Counted from the first letter of the stretch, positions 37,004 through 48,203 are shown. The stretch is 64,000 bases of DNA from Vanessa cardui (GCF_905220365.1 NC_061140.1:8248501-8312500); one strand, 5' to 3'. Numbers and translations are program-made. The notes: a model not told the origin generated them from the sequence alone.

Positions 37004-37318
37004 TTTCAATCGGTCTTCTACCGAATTTTTCACGGGGAATGTTCCGAGGAATTGTTCGGATTAATCCCGGCTGCTGAATTTCACCTTCGGACATCTCGCC
37101 AAAATTCTAAGTTTCACCCGCACCACCTTGATGTCCGAAAATCCACAACAGCGCGATTTCTCAGACATTTTCTGTCTCGCACAACCACTTTGTGGAACCA
37201 GGTTTTTCCTAACCGATACGACATGGGAACCTTCAAGAAAAGAGCGTACTCTTTTCTTAAAGGCCGGCAACGCTCCTGCAAGCCCCCTGGTGTTGCAGAT
37301 GTCCATAAGCGGTTGTAG
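37004..37318 (+). pseudogene. Retrotransposon reverse transcriptase, C-terminal fragment
   Basis: About 104 codons open to a TAG at 37316-37318, with no start codon of its own: the frame runs in from QSVFYRIFHGECSEELFGLI, through PAAEFHLRTSRQ, HPHHLDVRKSTTARFLRHF, LSRTTTLWNQVFPNRYDMG and TFKKRAYSFLKGRQRSCKPP. This pattern (GECSEEL..., HPHHLD, R.FLPRT..LWN, FKKRAYSFLKGRQR) is the usual end of CR1/Jockey-like LINE proteins in Lepidoptera. No frameshift is seen, but the polymerase core is absent, so it cannot be functional. Minus-strand frames here are shadows. Confidence 0.88.
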
Positions 37319-37374
37319 TCACGTTCCATCAGGTGAGCCTCCTGCTCATTTACCACCTATGCCATAAAAAAAAA
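37004..37374 (+). mobile_element. LINE family D 3' end (CR1/Jockey-like), 5'-truncated
   Basis: Open reverse-transcriptase C-terminus, then a short 3' UTR (ccatcaggtgagcctcctgc, taccacctatgccat) and an A9-10 tail at 37365-37374. 5' truncated just upstream of 37004. Homologous to the decayed copy at 8601. Insect LINEs of this type are usually dead on arrival like this. Confidence 0.88.
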
Positions 37375-37379
37375 CCTTT

Positions 37380-37757
37380 TTGTCTATGGTCTATGAAGAA
37401 AAGTTTTTTATTGATTTTTTATTGTATTTCTTTTCAGAGGTCAAAATTATATTACTATACTAACTACCAGACACGGCTTCGCACTGATATAACTATATAC
37501 ATCTTTATTGGTCGGCATATTTTCTGACAACTTCAACGATCATCATCATTATATTTAGGCCTATTTACATAAAACCATAACAATTATAACACACCCAAAC
37601 CTTCCTCATGAATAGCGTTCATTAGGGACAAACCGTATAAAAAAACCGTTTTGGTACTTTTTAAGTTTATCACATACAAACTCGACGGAAAGACATTATA
37701 TACCTAAAAGTACTTTATTTAAGTTTTCTAATTACAGACCTCAATATTATCTATTCT
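37380..37757. other. Unique AT-rich DNA
   Basis: actaactaccagacacggct followed by tcgcac near 37460 resembles a Helitron 3' terminus on the minus strand, but no body could be matched. Confidence 0.35.
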
Positions 37758-38270
37758 TCTATACTAATATTATAAATCTGAAAGTAACTCTGTCTATCTG
37801 TCTGACACACTTTCACAACCAATCCAACAAACAACAACAACAGCCTGTAAATTCCCACTGCTGGGCTAAAGGCCTCCTCTCCGTTTGAGGAGAAGGTTTG
37901 TAACATATTTCACCACGCTGTTCCAATGCGGGTTGGTGGAATACACATATGGCAGAATTTCTATGAAATTTGTCACATGCAGGTTTCCTCACGATGTTTT
38001 CCTTCGCCGCTGAGCACGAGATGAATTATAATGACAAATTAAGCAAATGAATCAGCGGTGCTTGCCTGGGTTTGAACCTGCAATCGTCGGTTAATGCATG
38101 CGTTCTAACCACAGGGCCATCTCGACTCAACAACCAATCCGCTGAACCGAATTTGATGAAATTTGGTATGAAGCAAACTCGAGCTCCAAGAAAGGACATT
38201 GGCCACATTTTTGCCTAAAACATGACAGCCAACACTCTAAAATAAGAGTGAATCTACGGGTGACTACTAG
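37758..38270 (+). mobile_element. Helitron-like element, family G, split by a SINE
   Basis: Left part begins TCTATACTAATATTATAAAT and runs to caaccaatcc; right part resumes caaccaatccgctgaaccga, continues gatgaaatttggtatgaagc and ends tgactactag|T (CTAG at 38267-38270). About 200 bp without the SINE, matching 53756-53954. Nesting shows the Helitron is older than the SINE insertion. Confidence 0.88.
37826..38129 (-). mobile_element. SINE family A, full length, inside a Helitron, 11-bp target-site duplication
   Basis: Complete SINE on the minus strand with a (TTG)n-type tail at the left (aacaaacaacaacaa on +). Flanked by ACAACCAATCC at 37815-37825 and 38130-38140. The head ends at ctcgactc. 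Mutations in the B box region (gtttgaacctgc) are few. Confidence 0.95.
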
Positions 38271-38274
38271 TCTC

Positions 38275-38612
38275 AAATATATGACCAATCGATTAAAACG
38301 AACGTATAACTAGATACCAGATTATGCATAAATTAACACAAAAGTTCCTAATTGTTTCTGCGGCCAACAAAACTCATTATGCGCGTCTGTACTCGTATAG
38401 GATTATGTTCGACTCAATGGAACCCACCACTTGGATAATAATCATTGATCCCTGATTGTATTACATAAATATATTCGTTGCAAACCTTATATTATGATGT
38501 TTTAAATACAAACATTACTTAAATAATTCTCACATTATGTAATTATCGTTAAAAAACAAAACTTTCGGCCAAATTTGCGGATGAATTGCATACATACAAA
38601 ATGGAGTGCATA
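38275..38612. other. Unique DNA
   Basis: Nothing recognised. Confidence 0.45.
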
Positions 38613-38613
38613 G

Positions 38614-38878
38614 TTTTTTTTTACATAGCTGATTGCATTGCATAGGCGGACAAGCATATGGGCTACCTGATGGTAAGTAGTCACGAGCCATAGACAATGG
38701 CTCTGTAAGAAATACTATACTTAACATCGCCAATGCGCCACTAACCATTGGAATTAAGATGTTATGTCCCTTGTGCTATTAGTTATACTAGTTACGATAA
38801 AACTGAGTAGAGTTGTTTAGCGGTAGAGAATCAGAGTGGTCAGTCTGCCCAGGCAGACTTAACAAAGCCCTACCACCA
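38614..38878 (-). mobile_element. Repeat family C
   Basis: T9 run (poly-A on minus) and ttgcataggcggacaagcat, then gacaatggctctgtaagaaa, catcgccaatgcgccacta, ttatgtcccttgtgc, ending near acaaagccctaccac. First of four family C copies within 2.75 kb. Confidence 0.8.
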
Positions 38879-39224
38879 AGTGAATATCCAAATCAATATC
38901 CAATCGCCAATTTCGAATATTTTACACTTGACGCGACACGAATTCAGTTTAATATGTATATGATAAAAAAATATGGACATATTGACCTGTATCCTGAATA
39001 ATATATAACTGTATGATGAAATACATATGATATTTTTAACATCAAACCAATTTAAATTCCCCTTAACGAGTATTCATTGGAAATTAAAATTCCAATCACG
39101 AAACGCGTCGCAATTTTTTTTTTATCTGCTTTAGTACGACGAATATGAAGTTATTGATGTCTAAATAAATTTGAGTGCTAATGTAACTAGTTAAAAACAA
39201 TCCCTCCTATTAAGAGGAAGGGAC

Positions 39225-39472
39225 TTTTTTTATTTATTTTTTATGATATAGATTGGCGAACAAGCATATGGGCCACCTGATGGTAAATGGTCACCATCAC
39301 CCATAGACAATGACGCTGTAAGAAATATTAACTATTCCTTATATCGTCAATGTGCCACTAACCTTGGGAACTAAGATGTTATTTCCCTTGTGCCTGTAAT
39401 TACATTGGCTCACTCACCCTTCAACCGCAGCACAACAATACTGAGTACTGTTGTTTGGCGGTAGAATAACTA
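39225..39472 (-). mobile_element. Repeat family C
   Basis: Well matched: gaacaagcatatgggccacc, tgatggtaaatggtcaccat, atgacgctgtaagaaatatt, ttatttcccttgtgcctgta, ctgagtactgttgtttggcg. Lost its 5' (sense) end after gtagaataacta. Confidence 0.85.
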
Positions 39473-39655
39473 ACGAAACTGTTGCCAATATAAATATGTA
39501 CATAAAGTAGAATTTCATCTGATAGATGAACATATGACGGGCAACTTTCCTCGTAATATTTTCTTCGCCACAAAACAATAGATGATTTATTAAACATATT
39601 AAGCCAGCAAGCATTCAGTAGTGTTTGATGGCTTGATGTGGTTGTAGGTGCTAAA

Positions 39656-39712
39656 TACATTCGGCATGTGCAGGTTTCCTCACTACGATTCCTCTAACCA
39701 CGCGTTCTTTTG
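39656..39712 (-). mobile_element. SINE family A, rearranged scrap
   Basis: catgtgcaggtttcctcac is joined to ctaaccacgcgttct, two SINE A segments that are normally about 100 bp apart, implying an internal deletion. Short, so moderately certain. Confidence 0.45.
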
Positions 39713-39714
39713 TT

Positions 39715-40400
39715 ATGATACATGTATATTAAATCTATATATAGATATAAGACATAACAGTTCTTATTCAAAACTATGTATTAATATACTGATTACTGCA
39801 GTGTAAGAGTAATAAACACTACTCTAATTTCTGAAAAATTCACACACATACATAAGAACAGTGCGTCTCTTTGACCTACTCTGCCTGTCTTTTGTCTTTT
39901 ACTCTATTTTTAAATTCACTCAAAATGCGTTCTAAATAATTAACTAACTCTATATAAGGCATTATTTCAAAACAAATACAATGCGATAGCTATAAGAAGC
40001 ATAATTATGAAAAATCAATAAAAAGAAAATGTTTTGTTAAAATCTATGGACCATGACTTATAATGCATCATTCAATATGTGACGTCACAGTCCATACATA
40101 GATAAAGCTCATCAGATGTTAAATGTATCCCGAAACTAATAAATAGTATGAAACTGAACTCATTTCGGCCCTAAGGGAAATTAAAAATATATACCAGCAA
40201 ATCAACTACCGAGGACCGCCAATATTGAGCCCGACTTCGGACTCCGAGCGCGCTTTTGATAACGTAAATCATAATTACTATTTGAATATCTTAAGTTTGT
40301 TTCTGTAAGTTTCTCTCTAGACTAAAGAAAATATATTTTCTGTTTATTATTCAAAGATATTACAAATTATTATTGAATATATTTGTGAGAATACTGGATG
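39715..40400. other. Unique AT-rich DNA
   Basis: Nothing recognised apart from a TGACGTCA octamer at 40080-40087. Confidence 0.45.
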
Positions 40401-40662
40401 GTAAAGCTTTGAGTTACCTCAGTTAGTTGAGTTACCCATCTAGGTAGTAAATACCCACTGCTAGTGTGATTAATCTTTCAAAAATCAACACGTAATATTG
40501 TTATTTTCCGTGACTTTGTGTTCTCCGTGACTTAGTAAATTGATGTGGTTGTATAAAGTTGAGAGAGATAGTCACTCTACAGGCACAAGGGACATAACAC
40601 CTTCGTTCCCAAGGTTCGTGGCACATTGACGGTGTAAGGAATGGTAGTTTAATTTTTACAGT
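40401..40662 (+). mobile_element. Repeat family C, diverged, with an insertion
   Basis: ggtaaagctttgagt, acccatctaggtagtaaata, then about 60 bp of extra sequence before acaggcacaagggacataac, ttcccaaggttcgtggcaca and ggtgtaaggaatggta. The only plus-strand member of the four-copy cluster. Confidence 0.7.
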
Positions 40663-40664
40663 AA

Positions 40665-41085
40665 CGGACAAACCTTTATCCTAAAAATAAATAGATTGAA
40701 GTTGTTCGTGTTTTTTTCTTCATAATAAAGCTGATATATTCAGTAAAATGTTGATCTATAGTATAACCATCATGCCCATAAAGACCTCTGCTGTCGTGCC
40801 TTTATTTAATTAATTTTATTATATAACGATTTAAAAGATATATTTCCTTTGATTAAAAACAAATATAAATAATACGCTAATGCTAGAAAGTTCAACAGGC
40901 TAAAACTACCAAACTAGAAGTTCATATTTAGGTGTATAGCATTCACATCATCTATTTGCAGCTTTAAACTTGGAAATCTTTTAAAGCCTCAAGCCGTAGC
41001 GCGCTCTCAGTATTTGCGGAATTATCTTAGCTCGTATTTTACTGCAACTTTTTCAGTTCCTCAACAAATTTCATTATCAAATATA
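40665..41085. other. Unique AT-rich DNA
   Basis: Nothing recognised. Confidence 0.4.
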
Positions 41086-41351
41086 TATTTTTTGTGTGCT
41101 ATTGGTTGACTGACGAGCATTTGGGCCACCAACCATAGACAATGGCACTGTAAGAAATATTAACAATTCCTTTCATCGTCAATGCGCCACCAACCTTGGG
41201 AAGTAAGATTTTATATCCCTTGGGCCTGTAGTTACACTGGCTTACACACCCTTCAAACCGAAATACAACAATATCAAGTACTGTTATTTGGCGGTAGAAT
41301 ATCTGATGAGTTGGCGGCACCTACTCAGATGGGCTTGCACGAAGCTCTACC
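41086..41351 (-). mobile_element. Repeat family C, nearly complete
   Basis: gacgagcatttgggccacc, atagacaatggcactgtaag, gcgccaccaaccttgggaag, tgttatttggcggtagaata, gatgggcttgcacgaagctc. A small deletion removes the tggtaaatggtcaccat part. Frames over this region are by-products. Confidence 0.85.
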
Positions 41352-41387
41352 TTGTTGCTCGTATTGTTACAAAAATCCTACAAAATT

Positions 41388-41575
41388 TAACAGCCTGCAT
41401 ATATACCTCTGTTGCATGAAGGTCTCGTCTCCTTTTAAGAAAGAGATAACTGGATGCTGCTAAATTGGTAGATATACATGTAAATGATATTTATAAGGCT
41501 TCCTCAGGATGTATTCCTTTGTGACTAATTATGAACGAAAATTTACACGTATTTGAACCCGTACTAAACCACTGT
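41388..41575 (-). mobile_element. SINE family A, old copy
   Basis: acagcctgcatatat, aggtctcgtctccttttaag, ggcttcctcaggatgtattc, gtatttgaacccgtac and aaaccactgtgccac keep the SINE A order with many changes and deletions. Confidence 0.6.
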
Positions 41576-41579
41576 GCCA

Positions 41580-42418
41580 CAAAGTCAAGATACAAATACT
41601 TACTTAAATTATTTTTATATTCCAACATTTCGAATCTCATTTAAATTTCCTTTTACGAAGTAAAATTGAATAAATTTTCGAATATTGAAATGTAAGATAG
41701 CATCTTGTTTCCGTAAATTCGCTTGGCGTTGTCTCCGTCCCTTATCCACAACTTACGTTTACTTATTGCCTATTTCTTGGCATCAAATATGTACTGGCTC
41801 GTTCTGAGATAACAGTCTAACTTATATTTTCAAATAGAATCCAAATATCTTAATATACATGAGTAATATGACCGTGTACTCTTGTTTCTTTTTTAAGTAT
41901 TTCTTTTGTTCATAAATATGAACACTTTTGAATCTATTTACAGTTAGATTTAAACATCCTGTATGTAAATCAAGGAATACTTACACCAGCCATTATTATC
42001 ATATTCTAAAAAGTCTTAATGATTTCGAAATCTAATGAATCCATTGTTAATGAATTTAATTTAAAACAAACACTCTCGTACACTATATGTCAATTCGATA
42101 TGGAATCATGGTATTAATCTTTCCAATCGAATATCGGTCATAACAAATATTCACAAAAACTGGATTTATAAGGAGGACGTATATTGATCAAACACAGGTG
42201 CATTCTCTTTCCAACTCACTTAGTCGACAGGCAGGCACTCCGACACAACCAAAGAGAGATCGCATTTAAATACAACAGATTTCCGTGCTGTCTGAGACAC
42301 AGAGTGTAAGTCGTCCAAAGTCCGGTATGCTGCTTAGAATTTACTAAAGGAAAAACTCAATTATATTATCAAGAATCGGAATTCGAACCCTGGATCTGGA
42401 ACCTTCAATATAATAATT
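41580..42418. other. Unique DNA
   Basis: Nothing firm. GGGTTCGAATTCC on the minus strand at about 42378-42390 is a perfect B box, but the A-box side is replaced by the adjoining Helitron F, so it may be the stub of a truncated tRNA-derived SINE. Confidence 0.35.
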
Positions 42419-42419
42419 A

Positions 42420-42668
42420 CCATTACATAGTATAAAACAAAGTCACTTACCGCTGTTTATCCCTATCCATTTTTAGATCTTTACAATTACACAACGGATT
42501 TTGATAAAGTATTTTTCTTATAATTTTAGTTTCTAAAGTGATGTCGTAAATAAACACTTTTTTGCTCTTGTATTGCTAACGCTATATCCTACGAGATAGA
42601 TTAAAATAATGTTCTTCCGTATTGTAAACTTTCAATACCACTTCGTGCGTAGCCGGGGTGGGTTGCTA
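42420..42668 (+). mobile_element. Helitron-like element, family F copy 3
   Basis: cattacatagtataaaacaa, agtcacttaccgctgttt, acaacggattttgataaagt, gatgtcgtaaataaacac and the end gtagccggggtgggttgctag|T (CTAG at 42665-42668). A segment of the middle is deleted and another is unrelated. Confidence 0.75.
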
Positions 42669-42669
42669 G

Positions 42670-43185
42670 TCAAGTATAAAATTTTATAGCTAAACTGTTC
42701 TTGCTCAAAGAAACTACTTCTGAACTATTCTTCTAACGGGTAAAGAAGCGTGGTATGCTCCCGAGTTGTGACCTTTCTTCAATAATATATGTACGACTGT
42801 ATTTCTATAGCATTTTATATATCCGACAATCAAAGGATATATCCAGAGCGTAACCTAAAAACAACTGGAGCGATTGAGCCGAAATTCGTGTCACATGTAC
42901 AATAGCCGGCATTTTCGGGAAAAATACGAAAAATCTCGAAAATCGGTCAACATTGACGGAGCTCGTGCGATGTGTGCGAAGCACATTTGACTTTTTTCCA
43001 ATTTTTAATGGAATAGGTTTACGTAGGCTTACATTGGTTGTGTTTGTTAAATATTAACACAAGATCATTGTTTTCTATGTGTGCGTATGACCATTATTGA
43101 CTAGTATTAAGAGCACAAATACGGGAGTACTATTTTCGGAAATAATTATCATACTATATTATATTGCATTTTTTACAGGCTTACT
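42670..43185. other. Unique DNA
   Basis: 42840-42990 is GC-richer (acaactggagcgattgagcc) and resembles a decayed repeat, but no second copy is present. Confidence 0.35.
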
Positions 43186-43189
43186 GACC

Positions 43190-43400
43190 TCGTCGTTGTA
43201 GAGGCAAACATATAGGACTATAGATCTGGAGGTAGACGGTTCAAAACCCAGGTCATAAAAAGTTTAAGTAACCCGAATATTTTTAGAATGCACTCTTTCG
43301 TTCCTGGGGGAAGCACGTAAAGCCTCTTCGAATACCGTCGCATAATATTATGTGAATAAGGGAGTAGAGAGTGCCTTTGCTTACTTTACTTTACTTTGTC
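43190..43400 (+). mobile_element. Possible third tRNA-derived SINE
   Basis: cctcgtcgttgtagaggcaa resembles a tRNA head and GGTTCAAAACCC at 43238-43249 a B box. Body ttcgttcctgggggaagcac and tail gcttactttactttactttg, like the TACTT tails of SINE A. Only one copy in the window. Confidence 0.5.
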
Positions 43401-43486
43401 TGCGTATACACTCGTGCTGTATAACATCCACTGCGCAGACTCGACCCTGAATGATCGCTGTGATCAAAATCAGTTGCATATCATCA

Positions 43487-43710
43487 TCATTATGTATGCT
43501 ATACCTTTGAAATTACGCAACTGCTTTTGATGCGGGTTTTTTTTTATAAATAGAGTGATTCGAGGGAAAGGTTTTTGTATATAATACATGGACAATATAG
43601 CAAAGAAACACTGAACGTTTTAGAAGTTTCTAACGTGATATCGTAAATAAACAAATTCTATAGTATATTTATTATCAGCTTTGCCGTGGGAAGCCGGGGC
43701 CAGTTGCTAG
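43487..43710 (+). mobile_element. Helitron-like element, family F copy 4
   Basis: Starts TCATTATGTATGC (5' part shortened), keeps acgcaactgcttttgatgcg, agtgattcgagggaaagg, gtatataatacatggacaat, atcgtaaataaacaaattct and ends aagccggggccagttgctag|T. Best reference for the F middle and 3' end. Confidence 0.8.
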
Positions 43711-43714
43711 TCTG

Positions 43715-44320
43715 TTAGTAATCGCAGATCAGTACTACTATTAAAATAATAATAAAAACCAATATTCGAGAATCATTCACTTCACACACAACACTTATTA
43801 ATAAATGTCAGTTCAAAAATACAATGGAACACAAAATTGATAAAAATAGTGAATTCTATTCGGTATGTTCAAATGAAAATTGTTACGACGAGATAGAAAA
43901 TATAAATACGACTCTGGCATAGATTTTATACATAGCTCTTGTGTATGTCGATATACGAAGTATTTTTTTCAACGTTATAAGTACCCGGGCTTGCGTTTAC
44001 GTAAACAATCGAATCTAAATTATATGTTCGCAATATTCGTGAAGTTAATGGATGTGACTTTATCCTTACTGATTTTATGAAAGATAAGGAAATAAAAATC
44101 TATTTATCGCACATAAATTAGTATAATAAAATTAGATTTTAAGTGTACAAAGACGGTTTTTTTGCTATGAGCTATGTGTGCATTCAAATGAGTCTTGTAC
44201 TCAATACAAGTATTGGGAACTCCATGTAAGTCGATTTAAAAAAACATTCGTATATTTCAAATGAAATACATAAACGTATCCGTACTTGAACCAACGTCTT
44301 TGTTTAGGGATACCACATAT
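43715..44320. other. Unique AT-rich DNA
   Basis: Nothing recognised; the 66-codon frame 43880-44080 has no family features. Confidence 0.45.
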
Positions 44321-44323
44321 GTT

Positions 44324-44502
44324 CATACACGGTGTCGTGTCGTGGCACGTTGCGACGCCGTGTCGTTGAAATCAACATTCGGGCCACGTTGGACGGTACG
44401 ACATCGGTGATAGTAAGCCGACTACTACGTACTGAGCACATACATTTCCGACAAGACATATCAACCTACAACGTGCCACGTGACGACATCGTACCGTATG
44501 CT
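44324..44502. repeat. Inverted repeat / GC-rich foldback
   Basis: catacacggtgtcgtgtcgt with ggcacgttg (44325-44352) is matched in inverted orientation by caacgtgccacgtgacgaca with tcgtaccgtatg (44470-44502), imperfectly. The interior also contains ggtacgacatcgg. GC-rich relative to flanks. Reads as a MITE remnant; the 65-codon frame across it is not a convincing gene. Confidence 0.5.
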
Positions 44503-44504
44503 GT

Positions 44505-46775
44505 AAATTTAAAACATATATACATATAATGAGGAGTTAGGCATATACTCATTATCAAACCTAATGAGCTTCGAAATATAAGACTAGTTATTCACGTTCG
44601 TATATTACTTTCCATTCATAATTTTTGAAATATCCCTTTTTTCGCTGTCCTGTGTACTTCGTCATATTGACGTCACCAGTTTGTATGATAAAAAAAAACC
44701 TAATTAAACTTTTTGATGCTTCGACATATATACATAGTGATCTAAGACCTCGTCCAGTACCTCCTTAACCTTAAACTACCCTTCAAACAAGGTAACAATG
44801 AGTAGAATCAATTTCACAAAGTAAATATCGTTAACAGTCTATAATATACTTCGAAGTACTTTTGAGCTTTGAGAAGGATAGTATTAAACGTGGAACTCGG
44901 AGGAATGTTTCTTGCAAGTCGTTCAAGTTTAATATTTATTTAAGCAAATAAATCGTCGTCTGCAGCGGCTCGCATGCAGGAAATTAAAATCGGCGGCAGC
45001 TGCGAATAATGATATTCCCATTACTTACCTGCGAGATTTCTAAATTAACGCGATCTAGCGGGCCTTGTGTGTGGCGTGATTTTTCATTTCACGTTTCACG
45101 TTGAAAGACTTAACGTTTCCCGTCGTTCAGTTTTCATTACGACTATAAATGTGTTTATACACATAATTTAAATAACATTTATTTGTAATTGTTATTGTAG
45201 TAAAGAGTAACTGATTTTTGACTATACTCACTTGCTTTATATGAAAGATAAGGAATGAAAAATGTGTTTATTGCGTATAAACTAGTAAAATTAAAGAGAC
45301 TTTATGTGTAAATATGCAGTGTGTTAAATTTAATACATACTCATAATAATTATAACATACACATGTCAAATCTACAATAAACAATAAACATTAAATAACT
45401 AAATTTATAAAAGGCAAAAGCGACTCTGTTTGTTTGTTACATTCAACAGAGCATACATATTGTCAAGGATATAGAAAACGAAATAGAATACGTCACAACA
45501 GCCGCGCCCCTAATACGTTAGCAAAGCTGAGCTGAAACTATTTTTTAATATACATAGATACCTCGCACAAACAATTGTCATTTGAACAAATTACATATTT
45601 ACAAAATAATAAAATTAATGTACGTATCTTTATTAAAATAACAAAGGCCGAATAACAATTATTTTCATGTCCGTCTTTCTGTCTGTTCTTTCCAGGGCTT
45701 CATATCTTCAAACGTATTAACATATATTTAGATTTGCTTGAGCAAAAACTGTAGACTCTTTGATACACTCAATATCAAAAATTCTAATAAATTAAAGTTC
45801 ACGATTATCTGCTAATTTCGCGTATAATAAAATAACACAAATAAAACCCGCAAGCTGTAGTTTTTTTGTAACAAAGTATCATAAAATATTAAAAAAATAA
45901 CACCTACATAACTTCTTATGAAACGACGTAGGTAACGGACTAGCCGTTAAAGTAACCGTAACAGCGATTTCGGTAACAACATTCTCACAATTAAACTACG
46001 AAAGCGTCATACAAAATATAAACTTACAAAACACCCGAGCAATACGAAACCTTCATTAATATAAATTACATAACGTAATGTTTATATACCTCACGCAAAC
46101 ACGACTCAAATTATATGTAAATGTACAACAGTTTTACCAAACATTTACATACAGAGAATTTTAATGCAACCTCTGAATCTTCGAAAATACTCTGTAACAA
46201 CTGCGTTAGAACTTTGCGAGATCATAGCAACACTAGAGCACCTGAATGCTCATGGATAATTTACCTGTTTAATAAACCTGGCGCTACGAGGCGACAACTA
46301 AGACCGAATCTTCTTTTACCTCGTCAATTTTAATTTAAACAAGACATTTGCAACTTAATTTAATCTGTATAGCATAACATGTAACTTCACTTTGTATGTT
46401 ACTACCTCTAAACAGTAATACTTAATATTATTATGTTTTAATTTGAAGCTTATCGATGTCGATCACGTGGCCGATTTGTCAGTCTCTCTAACTATTTTTA
46501 ATAAAAAATAACCTGACAGTAGTTGTTAGTTGAAGTATCATCTTGGTAATATGCATCATTATCATTATATCTTCTATCTTTCGGAAAATAAATGGTACCC
46601 GTCTGACAGCGGACTCTACGAACGCGAGCGCTCATTGGTCAAATCAAATAGTGTTCTTTTCACCGACTCCGTGTTACAAAAATCCGTCCCTTTTCGCAAA
46701 ATCACTCCTAGGGATTGGAGAAAAACAAAGAAAAATAAAATTACATATACATAAATATTACATGTATTAAGTATT
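44505..46775. other. Unique DNA; strong minus-strand donor at 45.03 kb
   Basis: No repeat recognised. 44935-45130 is GC-richer with gcggctcgcatgcagg and gcggcagctgcgaataatg; within it the minus strand reads CTCGCAG|GTAAGTAATGG with the cut between 45029 and 45028. 46560-46720 is also complex (gaacgcgagcgctcattggtc). TGACGTCA at 44668-44675. No frame with protein features. Confidence 0.4.
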
Positions 46776-46849
46776 AAGTATCCCACTGCTGAGCCTCCAG
46801 TCCTCTGTAAGATTGGTCCTGATGAGGATCTGTGTACTAAGCTGAGTTT
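46776..46849 (-). mobile_element. SINE-like tail fragment
   Basis: tatcccactgctgagcctcc and agtcctctgtaagattgg resemble the SINE A 3' region (cccactgctgggctaaaggcctcctc). Divergent and short; could belong to a related SINE. Confidence 0.4.
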
Positions 46850-47014
46850 GATTCAAAACAATCAAAATCAAAATAAACTTTATTGAAGTAGGCTTTTACA
46901 AGCACTTTGAATCTTCATTTTACAATTAAGTGAAGCGATCACCGGTTCGGAAAGTAGATTCTACCGAAAAGAACCGGCAAGAAACTCATACTAAAAAACT
47001 CACACTTTTTAGTT
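46850..47014 (-). mobile_element. Repeat family K (LINE 3'-UTR-like)
   Basis: On + it begins caaaacaatcaaaatcaaaa, i.e. a (TTTGAT)n-type tail on the minus strand, followed by taaactttattgaagtaggc (AATAAAGTTTA on minus, polyadenylation-like), accggttcggaaagtagatt and ctaccgaaaagaaccggcaa. About 90% identical by eye to 60700-60850. Class inferred from the tail; CR1-like LINEs end this way. Confidence 0.8.
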
Positions 47015-48140
47015 AAGATTAGATTACCTCATTTTGACCTCTTTTAGCCTTTGTTGATCACATGTGGCCGTACGCGACATAGCCTTGTTTAAGCAATTCA
47101 TAATTTAAAAAAAAGAATCATACGTTATCATCGTACTAGTTATTCAACGATACACAACATCATGATTATAACATAAAATCAAAATTTAATTTCCTCATAC
47201 ATTATAATTTTCAATTATATGACGTTTCCAATCGAATTCAAGTATTTAATTGGATATAGGAACAAATACGTCAATTGCTTCGACTGAAATGAAAATTTCT
47301 CGGAAGCCGAAACGAATTAATGACGTTATTACGTGAATGAGATCGAAGGATATAGATATCGGAGAGATGTATCGATTTCTTTTATTCGTAAATAATAAGC
47401 TTTGTTGGTGAAAAAATATACCTCCGTATCGCATTAAAATACACATCGAGATATTTCATTAATTGTTCTACCCTCAGATATATAGATTTTGTATTCTTAT
47501 ATTTGTGTATTAGTAAAATAGAAAACCGTAATATTTCATTTTTTATTCGTACGTAATAAAATAGACCTCATGCATATGTAAAACAAGGTTGCAAATTATA
47601 TAGAAGCAGTACAGAGTTTTGCTTTTTGGAGGTAGTTTATCTGATACGGATACGATACCTACCTAGACTGTAAAAAATATTTTGCTTTGGTTTAAAGATT
47701 CCTAGATTATTTTTTTAATTATATCGTAGATCATTAGTTCTTCTATCGGTGTATAGTTATTTAATCAATAATATATAATATATAAACAACTTTTAAGTTT
47801 GTGATATTAAGAATATTGTTTTACGACCGTAATTTAAAGATCGAAAACAAAATATGCGTCCCTAAACACACACATAAAGGACATTATATTAATTTTATCG
47901 TCAATATATTATATTAATACATTATCATATCTCATGGATATACAATATGGCTGAAGTATGAGTTCACAGAGAATTCATATCTATAGATAATTTTGACCCG
48001 GTTTCAGTAAAGGAGGTCTTATTTTGTATCTCTCGATAAAGCGTATTCAAAAATTATTGATGACAAGTACGTACGACGTGAATGAGAAACACATATTTAA
48101 TTTTGAATATACAATATTAGTTATGACGGAAAAGTATCAA
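47015..48140. other. Unique AT-rich DNA
   Basis: Nothing recognised. Confidence 0.45.
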
Positions 48141-48141
48141 A

Positions 48142-48173
48142 ATGTAACAATGTACTGTGGTACATTGTTACAT
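48142..48173. repeat. Perfect 14-bp hairpin with TGTG loop
   Basis: ATGTAACAATGTAC (48142-48155), loop TGTG, then the exact complement GTACATTGTTACAT (48160-48173). Lies 8 nt before a second perfect hairpin with the same loop. Confidence 0.95.
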
Positions 48174-48181
48174 CTCCAATC

Positions 48182-48203
48182 AACCTCATCTGTGGATGAG
48201 GTT
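48182..48203. repeat. Perfect 9-bp hairpin with TGTG loop
   Basis: AACCTCATC (48182-48190), loop TGTG, then GATGAGGTT (48195-48203). Same loop sequence as its neighbour. A third perfect hairpin (TTCTGTATATT, 4-nt loop) is at 48281-48306. Confidence 0.95.

Noticed and set aside
37061..37356. Minus-strand frames of about 80 codons
   Set aside because: Shadows of the plus-strand LINE reverse-transcriptase frame.
42378..42390. tRNA-type B box on - as evidence of a full SINE
   Set aside because: The expected A-box region is occupied by a Helitron F start and no body is recognisable.
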